NCBI RefSeq assembly: GCF_017303215.1
Contig: NZ_JAEMWU010000001.1
Span: forward strand, 1,922,001 to 1,986,000
Length of the DNA stretch: 64,000 nucleotides
Reading direction: 5' to 3'
Source of the DNA: Microbacterium esteraromaticum
Lineage (GTDB): Bacteria; Actinomycetota; Actinomycetes; Actinomycetales; Microbacteriaceae
The notes beneath the pieces are model-generated. The model ran no database searches. It had not been told where the DNA came from and saw only the letters and a list, made by a program, of their open reading frames with translations. This document shows, piece by piece, positions 8,710 to 18,282 of this stretch. Within the stretch, counting starts at the first letter, position 1. Each line of letters opens with the position of its first letter. Made by a program: the position numbers and the translations under genes.

Positions 8710-8985
8710 TCACTGCCGTAGCGAGGCCACTGCGTCGTCGGCGCTCCAGAACTCACCGACGAGCCGGAATGCGCGAGAGGCAAGGTGTAGTCGCTCAGCA
8801 CGGTAGCGAATGCCGAGCGGGTCAACGATGACGCGCAGGTGACCGCGAACGTTTCCCCGCGCATCGATGACGCGCCACAGCGCATCTCCCGCGCGATCAA
8901 GGTGCTCCGTACGCGCCCGCAGGCGTGGCGTCGGCCACTGGAGCCGGGGCAGGGTCCCGGATAGGGTGTCGGTGCTGTTGGACAT
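8710..8985 (-). CDS. Small protein of unknown function
   Basis: A 91-residue soluble protein, start chosen at 8985 because GGAAGGAG lies five bases upstream. The C-terminal 60 residues contain WRVIDARGNVRGHLRV followed by IRYRAERLHLASRAFRLVGEFWSADDAVASL, which reads like a small beta-rich domain ending in a helix. I do not recognise a family. It converges with marR (25 bases apart) and is divergent from the alpha/beta hydrolase. Codon use is normal for the window, which supports a real gene. Confidence 0.75.
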   Translation of the reverse strand: MSNSTDTLSGTLPRLQWPTPRLRARTEHLDRAGDALWRVIDARGNVRGHLRVIVDPLGIRYRAERLHLASRAFRLVGEFWSADDAVASLRQ

Positions 8986-9039
8986 GGTGACTCCTTCCGC
9001 TGATTCGAACATACGGACGGGCACCGACATCGCATCGCG

Positions 9040-9045
9040 TAGACT
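9040..9045 (+). promoter_or_regulatory. -10 box for leaderless alpha/beta hydrolase gene
   Basis: TAGACT ends seven bases before the ATG at 9053, with no Shine-Dalgarno sequence. This predicts transcription starting at or next to the start codon. Confidence 0.5.
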
Positions 9046-9052
9046 CATGCGC

Positions 9053-9961
9053 ATGCCTGTCTCATCCCCGTACGCCGCCCGGCTCAGCGAGATTCCGGTC
9101 GCGCGTCATGAGGTTGATGTGCTGGGATCGCCCACGGCCTACTGGGTGTACGGTCCGGCCATTGACGTGCCCGACGTACCGACGGTGGTGGCCGTTCACG
9201 GGTTCCGCGGCGAGCATCATGGGCTGGAGCCGATCGTCGCGTACCTGCCGGGCATCCGCGTCATCTCGCCGGACCTCCCCGGCTTCGGCGAGACGGTGCC
9301 GGTCGCCGAGCGAGAGCACGACCTGGGGTTGTACGCCGGCTGGTTGTGCGAGTTCGCTCGCACCGTGGCCCCGGGTTCTGTCGTCCTCGGACATTCGTTC
9401 GGTTCGATCGTTGCGTCTGCGGCGGTCGCCAGCGGACTCGAGACGCCACAGCTGATCCTTGTGAACCCGATCGGTGCACCCGCACTGGAGGGGCCGAAGG
9501 GTGTGCTCACCCGGCTCGCGATCTTCTACTACACGATGGGTGCGCGACTACCCGAGAAGCCCGGTACCGCGCTGCTGCGGCATCCTTGGATCGTGCGCGT
9601 CGCCAGCATCGCTATGGCGACCACCCCTGATCGTCATCTACGCCGGTTCATCCACGATCAGCACGACACCTACTTCTCGAGCTTCGCGGACCGTGACGTG
9701 CTGCACGACGCGTTCGTGACCAGCGTCTCGCACGATGTGCGTGCCTTCGCCGGTGTGATCGACGTGCCCACCCTGCTGATCGCCGCCACGCGAGACCAGA
9801 TCACACCCATCGAATCCGAACGGGCCCTGGCAGGAATGTTCCCGCAGGCACAGCTTGCCGAGATTAGTGGCGTCGGGCACCTCATCCACTACGAGGCGCC
9901 GGCCGAAGCGGCGGGCGCGATCCGCCGGTTCCTCAGGCTTCCCGTCGCGCCAGGCCGATAA
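9053..9961 (+). CDS. Alpha/beta hydrolase
   Basis: A 302-residue alpha/beta-hydrolase fold enzyme. VAVHGFRGEHHG holds the oxyanion loop, GHSFGS the nucleophile serine elbow, TRDQITP the acid and GVGHLIHYE the catalytic histidine. No signal peptide is seen, so it is cytoplasmic. The substrate is unknown; the cap region between nucleophile and acid is rich in basic and aromatic residues. The ATG at 9053 is preferred over one two codons upstream because of the promoter spacing. Its 3' end overlaps the convergent Lrp gene by 29 bases. Confidence 0.88.
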   Translation: MPVSSPYAARLSEIPVARHEVDVLGSPTAYWVYGPAIDVPDVPTVVAVHGFRGEHHGLEPIVAYLPGIRVISPDLPGFGETVPVAEREHDLGLYAGWLCEFARTVAPGSVVLGHSFGSIVASAAVASGLETPQLILVNPIGAPALEGPKGVLTRLAIFYYTMGARLPEKPGTALLRHPWIVRVASIAMATTPDRHLRRFIHDQHDTYFSSFADRDVLHDAFVTSVSHDVRAFAGVIDVPTLLIAATRDQITPIESERALAGMFPQAQLAEISGVGHLIHYEAPAEAAGAIRRFLRLPVAPGR

Positions 9962-10406
9962 GACCTGCCACCCGGAAGGGGATCACCTCTCCCATCGCGA
10001 GCGAGGTCTCGGTACGCTCCACGCCATCGATCGCCAGGATGCGGGCGTCCGTGTCGAACAGGTGTCGCGCATCGCGACAGGCGACCCTGGCGAGCAGATC
10101 GATCGGACCACTCAGGCCATGGGCCTGCACGATCTCGGGCACTCGGGCGAGCTCGGAGATGATGCGCGGCAACTCGGTCTGGCGCACGCCGATGCTGATG
10201 AAGGCCTGCAGAGGAAAGCCCAGCACCTCCGTCGAGAATGAGCGCTCGTAGGACTCCAGCACGCCGGTCTGCTCGAGGCGGGCCATCCGCGCTTGAATCG
10301 TGTTGCGCGAGAGTCGCAGGCGCTCCGCCAAGGCGACGACCGTCATGCGAGGGTCTTCGGAGAGGGCCGTGAGCAGTTCGAGATCGACACGATCGAGAGC
10401 GGGCAT
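9933..10406 (-). CDS. Lrp/AsnC-family regulator, likely of the bkd operon
   Basis: A 157-residue feast/famine regulator. The N-terminal HTH reads VDLELLTALSEDPRMTVVALAERLRLSRNTIQARMARLEQTGVL, followed by a RAM (ligand-binding) domain of about 75 residues. It is divergent from the branched-chain keto-acid dehydrogenase genes, the same layout in which BkdR-type Lrp proteins control bkd operons of other bacteria in response to branched-chain amino acids. TAACGT eight bases upstream of the ATG may be its -10 box. Confidence 0.9.
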   Translation of the reverse strand: MPALDRVDLELLTALSEDPRMTVVALAERLRLSRNTIQARMARLEQTGVLESYERSFSTEVLGFPLQAFISIGVRQTELPRIISELARVPEIVQAHGLSGPIDLLARVACRDARHLFDTDARILAIDGVERTETSLAMGEVIPFRVAGLIGLARREA

Positions 10407-10452
10407 AGTGCCACACGTTAGCAGGTGGAGAACACCTCTGAATGCGCAACAT

Positions 10453-10502
10453 GCTCAACACACCCAGGCATGCTTGAGCGTCGTGTCATGCCGACGTACG
10501 CT
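10453..10502 (+). promoter_or_regulatory. bkd promoter with overlapping inverted repeat
   Basis: TTGAGC (10474-10479) and TACGCT (10497-10502) are separated by 17 bases and fit a sigma-A promoter reading into bkdA. The arms GCTCAA (10453-10458) and TTGAGC (10474-10479) form an inverted repeat with 21-base centre spacing, so one arm is the -35 box itself. That placing suits control by the divergent Lrp protein. The leader then holds a small hairpin, CCCGAC/GTCGGG (10512-10529), of unknown meaning. Confidence 0.5.
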
Positions 10503-10574
10503 TCAAGAAGCCCCGACTGAGCTGTCGGGAACGCCGTGAACGCCCCACAAGGGCCCCACGTCAGGAGGACACCG

Positions 10575-11681
10575 ATGTCACCGCACACCACACCGATCGT
10601 CGATACAGAGAACGACTTGACCGAGCGCATCATCGCGCCCAACGGTTCCCGCCTGTCGAATCCGCAACTCGACCGCTACGTTCAGGACGTCGACTTCCAG
10701 ACGCTGCGAGACTTGCACCGCGACATGGTCGTCGTGCGCCGCATCGACTCCGAGGGCGTCGCTCTTCAGCGTCAAGGACAGCTCGGTCTCTGGGCGCCGT
10801 GCAACGGGCAGGAAGCCGCACAGGTCGGCACCGCCCGCGCCCTCGAGAAGCGCGACTACGTCTTCCCCAGCTACCGCGAGACCGGCGTCATGTATGCACG
10901 CGGCGCGGCACCGGGCGACTACGCCCGCATGTGGCGAGGCGAAGAGGGATCCGCGTACGACCCGGATGCCCTCCGCATCGCGCCGCTGCAGATCATCATC
11001 GGTGCGCAGACTCTGCATGCCGTCGGCTACGGAATGGGCATCATGCACGACGGTGCCGACGAGGTCGCCGTGAGCTATTTCGGTGACGGCGCGACCAGTC
11101 AGGGCGACGTGAACGAAGCGATGGTGTTCGCCTCGTCGTACCGTGCGCCGGTCGTCTTCGTCTGCCAGAACAACCACTGGGCCATCTCCGAGCCGGTCGG
11201 CCTGCAGTCGCAGTACCCGCTCGCCGGGCGCGCCCCCGGCTTCGGCATTCCCAGCATGCGCGTCGATGGCAACGACGTGCTTGCCTGTCTCGCCGCGATG
11301 CGCTGGGCCCTCGAGCACGCGCGTTCTGGCAAGGGTCCGGCCTACCTCGAAGCCGTCACCTATCGGATGGGGCCGCACACCACGGCGGATGACCCCAAGC
11401 GTTACCGGGACGATGCCGAGCTGGCGCTGTGGCGCGAGCGCGACCCGATCGCCCGCCTGGAGGCGCACCTGCGAGCCGCCGGTGAGCTACCCCAGGAGCA
11501 CCTCGATGCCGTGCAGGCCGAAGCCGACGCGGTGGCGCGCGACATGCGCGCCGCGACGATCGGAATGGTGACCCGTCCTGCCCTGGCCGTGTTCGATGGT
11601 GTGTACGCCGAGCCTCACTCGGGTATCGAGCGCCAGCGCGCCGAGTACGCCGCCTACCTGGCCGCATACGAGGAGGCGTGA
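10575..11681 (+). CDS. bkdA: Branched-chain alpha-keto acid dehydrogenase E1 alpha
   Basis: A 368-residue thiamine-diphosphate-dependent E1 alpha subunit. GDGATSQGDVNEAM with the following QNNHWAIS is the thiamine diphosphate/Mg motif (GDG...NN). YRMGPHTTADDPKRYR is the conserved regulatory loop seen in branched-chain rather than pyruvate E1 enzymes. A strong AGGAGG lies seven bases before the ATG at 10575, so the longer upstream reading is rejected. It heads a three-gene operon with E1 beta and E2. It matches Rv2497c (bkdA) of M. tuberculosis in type and context. No E3 gene is nearby, so lipoamide dehydrogenase must be supplied from elsewhere. Confidence 0.94.
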   Translation: MSPHTTPIVDTENDLTERIIAPNGSRLSNPQLDRYVQDVDFQTLRDLHRDMVVVRRIDSEGVALQRQGQLGLWAPCNGQEAAQVGTARALEKRDYVFPSYRETGVMYARGAAPGDYARMWRGEEGSAYDPDALRIAPLQIIIGAQTLHAVGYGMGIMHDGADEVAVSYFGDGATSQGDVNEAMVFASSYRAPVVFVCQNNHWAISEPVGLQSQYPLAGRAPGFGIPSMRVDGNDVLACLAAMRWALEHARSGKGPAYLEAVTYRMGPHTTADDPKRYRDDAELALWRERDPIARLEAHLRAAGELPQEHLDAVQAEADAVARDMRAATIGMVTRPALAVFDGVYAEPHSGIERQRAEYAAYLAAYEEA

Positions 11682-11683
11682 GC

Positions 11684-12712
11684 ATGGTGCAGATGACGAT
11701 GGGCAAGGCCCTCAACGCTGGTCTTCGCCAGGCGATGCGCGATGACGACAAGGTTGTGCTGATGGGCGAGGACATCGGCACTCTCGGAGGTGTGTTCCGC
11801 ATCACGGACGGCCTGCTCGACGAGTTCGGCAAGCAGCGCGTGATCGACACTCCGCTCGCCGAGTCCGGCATCGTCGGAACCGCCGTCGGTCTCGCATTCC
11901 GCGGCTATCGACCGGTCGTCGAGATCCAGTTCGACGGGTTCATCTACCCGGCATTCGATCAGATCGTGTCTCAGGTGGCCAAGCTGCACTACCGCACGCA
12001 GGGGCGGGTGAAGATGCCGATCACGATCCGGGTGCCCTGGGCGGGCGGCATCGGTGCGGCCGAGCACCACTCGGAGTCCAACGAGGCGTATTTCGTGCAC
12101 ACCGCAGGTCTGCGCGTGATCGCCGTCTCAGATCCGCAGGACGCCTACCGCTGCCTACAGCAGGCCATCGCCAGCGACGACCCGGTGATCTTCTTCGAGC
12201 CGAAGCGGCTCTACCACCACAAGGGCGAGGTCGATCTGGATGCGTCGCTGGCGGATGCGCCGCCGATGGGACTGGCGCGCATCGTGAGGCCGGGAACGGA
12301 TGCGACGGTCATCACGTACGGCGCCATGGTGAGCACGGCGCTCGACGCCGCCGAAGCAGCGCAAGACGAGGGGATCTCGCTCGAGGTCATCGATCTGCGT
12401 TCACTGTCACCCATCGACTACGACACCGTCGCGGCAGCTGTTCGTCGCACCGGCCGTGTCGTCGTCGCGCACGAGGCATCACGCGAGGCGGGAGTCGCAG
12501 CTGAGGTGATCGCCAGCATCACCGAGCGCTGCTTCGAATACCTCGAGGCGGCCCCGCTGCGGGTGACCGGGCACGACATCCCGTATCCGCCGGCGAAGCT
12601 CGAGAAGTTCCACCTGCCCGATCTCGACCGCATCCTCGATGCCGTCGATCGTGTGATGGACCGACCGAACAGCCTCAGCGAAGCCACCGACGCGAAGGGG
12701 GCAGAGCGTTGA
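11684..12712 (+). CDS. bkdB: Branched-chain alpha-keto acid dehydrogenase E1 beta
   Basis: A 342-residue transketolase-like E1 beta subunit starting MVQMTMGKALNAGLRQAM, with VLMGEDIG (the conserved Glu that activates thiamine) and the C-terminal transketolase domain around GTDATVITYGAMV and DLRSLSPID. GAGGAGG at 11670-11676 fits the ATG at 11684; a GTG at 11678 that overlaps the bkdA stop is too close to that ribosome site. PWAGGIGAAEHHSES is the usual beta-subunit loop. Confidence 0.94.
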   Translation: MVQMTMGKALNAGLRQAMRDDDKVVLMGEDIGTLGGVFRITDGLLDEFGKQRVIDTPLAESGIVGTAVGLAFRGYRPVVEIQFDGFIYPAFDQIVSQVAKLHYRTQGRVKMPITIRVPWAGGIGAAEHHSESNEAYFVHTAGLRVIAVSDPQDAYRCLQQAIASDDPVIFFEPKRLYHHKGEVDLDASLADAPPMGLARIVRPGTDATVITYGAMVSTALDAAEAAQDEGISLEVIDLRSLSPIDYDTVAAAVRRTGRVVVAHEASREAGVAAEVIASITERCFEYLEAAPLRVTGHDIPYPPAKLEKFHLPDLDRILDAVDRVMDRPNSLSEATDAKGAER

Positions 12713-14088
12713 TCACCGAATTCCGACTTCCCGACCTGGGTGAGGGCCTGACCGAAGCCGAAGTGGTGCAGTGGCTGGTGCAGCCGGGCGACACCGTCGC
12801 GCTGAACCAGACCCTCGCCGAGGTCGAGACCGCCAAGGCCGTCGTGGAGCTGCCGTCGCCTTACGAGGGCACGGTCGCTTCGTTGCACGCGGATGCCGGC
12901 GAGACCGTCGCCGTCGGCGCCCCGCTGATCGCATTCGACGTCGCCGGGGCCGAAGGCGAGTCCGCGCCGAAGGCCGCAGAGACTGAGGAGACCGCTGAGA
13001 AGGCCCAGCCGAACCTCGTCGGCTATGGTGCGGCCCCGTCCTCGGGCGCGCGCCCGGCACGCCGTGCGCGCAGAAGTGCGGCATCCGCGGCATCCGAGTC
13101 GGTGGCGGACGCGGCCGTCATCGAGGCCGCACCGCACGATGCCGTTCCGCCGAGCGCGGCGGAGCCTGCGACGGGGGAGCGGCCCCGTTCGACGCCGCCC
13201 GTGCGCGCATATGCCAAGCGTCGCGGCGTCGATCTGGTACTGGTCGCTGCGGAGGTCGGCGATCGGGTCATCACGCGTTCCGACATTGATGCCTACGCCG
13301 ATCGCGTCGGCGCGCCCGAGGCGGAGCCGAAGGCTGTCGCGACAGAGACCAGTGTGCCCGCGGGTGTCGGCGCACCCGCTCGCGGAGAACGCGCACAGAC
13401 CCGCGTGCCCATCAAGGGTGTGCGCAAGCACACGGCGCAGGCGATGGTGCAGAGCGCCTTCACAGCGCCGCACGTGACGACGTTCCACAGCGTCGACGTC
13501 ACCGCGACGATGGAACTGATCGATCAGCTGCGCGCCGACCGTTCGCTGGCCGAACACCGGATCGGCCCACTGGTGCTCGTCGCGAAGGCAGTCTGTCTCG
13601 CGCTCGGGCGCAACCCGTCGCTGAACGCCACGTGGGACGAGGCCGCGGGTGAGATCGTGCACAACCACTACGTCGACCTCGGCATTGCCGCGGCAACGGA
13701 CCGAGGACTGATCGTGCCGATCATCCGCGACGCCGAACAGAAGTCGTTGACCGGTATGGCAGACGCCCTCACCCAGCTCACCCAGACGGCGCGCGCGGGC
13801 AAGACCAGCCCGGCCGAACTCGCGGGCGGCACGTTCTCGATCACCAACATCGGTGTCTTCGGGATCGACGCGGGTACGCCGATCCTGCCTCCGGGCCAAT
13901 CCGGCATCCTGGCGGTCGGCGCTGTGCGCAAGCAGCCCTGGGAACACAACGGCGAGATCGCGCTGCGGCAGATCATGACGCTCAGCGTGTCGTTCGATCA
14001 CCGCCTGGTCGACGGCGCAGAGGGGGCACGGTTCCTGAAGGACGTCTCGGATCTGCTCGAACAGCCGGGACGCGCGATGCTCTTCTGA
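12709..14088 (+). CDS. bkdC: Dihydrolipoamide acyltransferase E2 of the branched-chain complex
   Basis: A 459-residue E2 component. The single N-terminal lipoyl domain carries the lipoyl lysine K43 in VETAKAVVEL. A flexible Ala/Pro/Glu-rich linker follows, then a peripheral-subunit-binding domain around STPPVRAYAKRRGVDL, a second linker, and the catalytic domain ending in SFDHRLVDGAEGARFL with H431 and D435. It starts at a TTG whose last bases form the bkdB stop (TTGA), an uncommon start that the overlap and the fit of the first codons (ITEFRLPDLGEGL) support. It stops five bases before the convergent tetR. Confidence 0.93.
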   Translation: MITEFRLPDLGEGLTEAEVVQWLVQPGDTVALNQTLAEVETAKAVVELPSPYEGTVASLHADAGETVAVGAPLIAFDVAGAEGESAPKAAETEETAEKAQPNLVGYGAAPSSGARPARRARRSAASAASESVADAAVIEAAPHDAVPPSAAEPATGERPRSTPPVRAYAKRRGVDLVLVAAEVGDRVITRSDIDAYADRVGAPEAEPKAVATETSVPAGVGAPARGERAQTRVPIKGVRKHTAQAMVQSAFTAPHVTTFHSVDVTATMELIDQLRADRSLAEHRIGPLVLVAKAVCLALGRNPSLNATWDEAAGEIVHNHYVDLGIAAATDRGLIVPIIRDAEQKSLTGMADALTQLTQTARAGKTSPAELAGGTFSITNIGVFGIDAGTPILPPGQSGILAVGAVRKQPWEHNGEIALRQIMTLSVSFDHRLVDGAEGARFLKDVSDLLEQPGRAMLF

Positions 14089-14092
14089 GCAC

Positions 14093-14689
14093 TCAGCCGG
14101 CGGCGGTGAGCAGCGCGCTCAGCGCCATAGCGGTGAGCAACTCGGCGGTGGAGCGTCGAGTTCTCAGCGCCGCGCTCGTGCTGTGCGGCGTCGAGTTGAG
14201 CAGACCGAAGCACGCCTGCACGCGCAGGCGTGCTTCGTCGCGCGAGGCGGGCACGATGTCGCCGAGCACATCGATCCACAGTTCGATGTACGCCCGCTGC
14301 AGGCGTCGCACCGATGCGCGCGCGTCGGCAGTGAGGTGGGCGATGTCGCGGTCCTGCACACGGATGACATCGGCGTTGCCGAGCGCGAAGTCCACGTGGA
14401 ACTCGACCAGCGCACGCATCCGTTCCGGCGCGGAGTCATGCGCGGCGGAGACCGCTTCGCCGCCGGATACCAGACGTTCACTGACGCCGATCAGCAGCGC
14501 CGCCAACAACGCCTGCTTTCCGGCGAAGTGCCGGTACACGGCGGGGCCGGATATGCCGACCGCCGCTCCGATGTCCTCCAGGCTGGCGCCGGAGTAGCCG
14601 CGTTCGGCGAACAGGCGAGCGGAGGCGACCAGGATCGCGTCGGTGCGCTCGGCCTTCGCTCGATCGCGGGGCGTGGAGGGCATTGTCAT
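14093..14689 (-). CDS. TetR-family regulator of the acyl-CoA carboxylase operon
   Basis: A 198-residue TetR protein. The N-terminal DNA-binding domain is clear: ILVASARLFAERGYSGASLEDIGAAVGISGPAVYRHFAGKQALL. The C-terminal domain has no recognisable ligand signature. It is divergent from accD1-accA1-fadE-maoC-citE with two 18-bp palindromic operators between, so it is the likely local repressor, probably responding to an acyl-CoA or leucine intermediate (inference). The start may be the ATG at 14689 or the next one two codons on. Confidence 0.9.
   Translation of the reverse strand: MTMPSTPRDRAKAERTDAILVASARLFAERGYSGASLEDIGAAVGISGPAVYRHFAGKQALLAALLIGVSERLVSGGEAVSAAHDSAPERMRALVEFHVDFALGNADVIRVQDRDIAHLTADARASVRRLQRAYIELWIDVLGDIVPASRDEARLRVQACFGLLNSTPHSTSAALRTRRSTAELLTAMALSALLTAAG
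14206..14237. other. Perfect 14-bp hairpin inside tetR, downstream of bkdC
   Basis: CGAAGCACGCCTGC (14206-14219) and GCAGGCGTGCTTCG (14224-14237) are exact reverse complements around the loop ACGC. The hairpin lies in the coding part of tetR about 120 bases past the bkdC stop. It has no U-tract. It may slow or end convergent bkd transcription or be a coding coincidence. Confidence 0.4.
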
Positions 14690-14692
14690 TTC

Positions 14693-14710
14693 GGTTAATC
14701 CTCGCTAACC
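14693..14710. promoter_or_regulatory. TetR operator copy 1 (imperfect)
   Basis: GGTTAATCCTCGCTAACC matches the outer bases of the perfect operator 28 bases away, with GGTTA/TAACC arms. It lies just upstream of the tetR start codon and so would overlap its leader. Confidence 0.6.
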
Positions 14711-14720
14711 TGATTTATCG

Positions 14721-14738
14721 GGTTAGTGAACACTAACC
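14721..14738. promoter_or_regulatory. TetR operator copy 2 (perfect arms)
   Basis: GGTTAGTG and CACTAACC are exact reverse complements around AA. The site overlaps a plausible tetR -35 box (TTGGTT on the minus strand) and lies upstream of accD1. Centre-to-centre distance to copy 1 is 28 bases. Dyads of this size between a TetR gene and a divergent operon are typical repressor sites. Confidence 0.75.
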
Positions 14739-14800
14739 AATCTCGTACGAGTTGTCAGCACTTCGCTGCCACATCCGCCGTGAGTCGAGGAGGACACGCG

Positions 14801-16353
<1,553 letters not shown>

Positions 16354-16354
<1 letters not shown>

Positions 16355-18282
16355 TGCACATGTACGACTGGACACCAGAACTGCTGCACCGCGTCGAGAG
16401 CGTCCTCGTCGCCAACCGCGGTGAGATCGCCCGACGGATCATCCGAACGCTGCGCGACCTCGGCATCCGCAGCATCGCCGTTTACAGCGACGCCGATGCC
16501 ACGGCGCCGCACGTGCGCGAAGCGGATGAGGCGGTGCACATCGGCGCGGCTCCCGCGGCGGAGTCATATCTCGATGTGGCGGCGATCATGGCGGCTGCGC
16601 GCACCACCGGGGCGCGCGCGATCCACCCCGGCTACGGCTTCCTGTCCGAGAGCGTCGCCCTTGCCGAGGCCTGCGCCGACGCCGACGTGATCTTCATCGG
16701 CCCCGAGGCGCGCGCCCTGCAGATCATGGGTGACAAGGCCCGTGCCCGCGCGCACGTCACGCAGCACGGTGTGCCCGTGGTGCCCGGATTCGACGCGACG
16801 GGTCTCGAGGACGAGCAGATTCGCGCCCGTGCCGATGAGGTCGGCTACCCGCTGCTGGTCAAGCCCAGCGCGGGCGGCGGCGGAAAGGGGATGGAGGTCG
16901 TCGCGTCATCCGCTGAACTGGCATCCGCCCTCATTTCGGCGCGGCGCATCGCGGCGGCCGCGTTCGGCGACGATGCGCTGGTGCTCGAGCGCCTGGTGCG
17001 GCGCCCGCGGCACATCGAAGTTCAGGTGTTCGGTGACGCCCACGGCAATGTCATCGCGCTCGGCGAGCGCGAGTGCACGCTGCAGCGTCGGCACCAGAAG
17101 GTGATCGAGGAAGCGCCCGCGGCCCACCTGCCGGAGCCCGTCCGGCAGCGGCTGTGGGATGCGGCCGTCGCCGCCGCGCAGAGCGTGGCGTATGTCGGCG
17201 CCGGAACGGTGGAGTTCCTCGTCGAGGCGGATGCCGTCGATCAGATCTTCTTCATCGAGATGAACACGCGGCTCCAGGTCGAGCACCCCGTGACCGAAGA
17301 GGTGACCGGCCTCGATCTCGTGGCCCTGCAGCTGTGGGTGGCCGCTGGGGGAGCCCTGTCGCCGGCACCCGAGCTGCGCGGGCATGCCGTCGAGGCGCGG
17401 GTGTACGCAGAGTCCCCTGAGCGCGGATTTCTGCCGTCGACGGGTCGGGTGCTGCGTTTCGACGTACCGGCGGGGGTCCGTGTCGACGCCGCCGTCGAGA
17501 CCGGTTCCGAGGTGACCGGGTTCTACGATCCGATGATCGCGAAGGTGATCGCCTCGGGTCCTGATCGTGCGACGGCGCTGCGCCGCTTGGACGCCGCCCT
17601 CTCCCGGACGGTGGTGCTGGGCGTCGAGACAAACATCGCCTTCCTGCGCGCCCTCTGCGCCCACGACCGGGTCGCATCGGGCGATCTGGACACCGGGCTG
17701 ATCGACACCATGCTTCCGGTGTCGCCCGGTGAGCCGACAGAGCGGATGCTGGCCTCGGTCGCGTCGATCGCGCCGACGTCGAGCGCAGAGACCGGCGCGG
17801 TCGGGCCACTCTGGCACGAACTCTCGGGGTGGCGGCTGGGGTCACCCCGGCCGACGGGCCCCGCAGCGTTCCTGACGGATGACGACGAGATCGTCGTCGC
17901 GCCCGCGGCCGGCGCGCCGGGCGCCGCCGTCGCCCGCGACGACGACGGCGCGCTCTGGGTGTCGGATCACGGGGTCACGATGCGCCTGCGTCCGCTCTCG
18001 CGACGCGAGCGGATGCGTCGCCGGCTGGCGGATCGGATGCCCGATGCCGGGCCGAGCGAGCCCGAGGGGCGTGCGCCCATGCCCGGCAGCATCGTCGCTG
18101 TTCATGTCGCGGACGGTGACCGCGTGCGCACGGGCGATCCGCTCGTGTCGATCGAGGCGATGAAGATGGAGCACCCGGTGCTCGCGCCGCACGACGGCAT
18201 CGTGCATCTGATGGTCGCGTTGGGCGACCAGGTGCGGCGCGACCAACCGGTCGTCCGTGTCAGTGAGGAGGAGACAGCATGA
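16354..18282 (+). CDS. accA1: Biotin carboxylase/biotin carboxyl carrier alpha subunit
   Basis: A 642-residue biotin-dependent carboxylase alpha chain. Order of domains: biotin carboxylase N-domain (VLVANRGEIARRI), ATP-grasp (KPSAGGGGKGM, EMNTRLQVEHPVTEEVTG), C-domain to about residue 450, a poorly conserved middle segment, then the carrier domain with the biotinyl lysine K604 in EAMKMEH. The ATG shares one base with the accD1 stop (TGATG), which sets the start. Partner of AccD1; equals Rv2501c by order. Confidence 0.94.

Noticed and set aside
12418..14001. Long minus-strand open frame opposite bkdC
   Set aside because: Antisense of a clear E2 gene; no recognisable domain and biased Arg/Gly composition.
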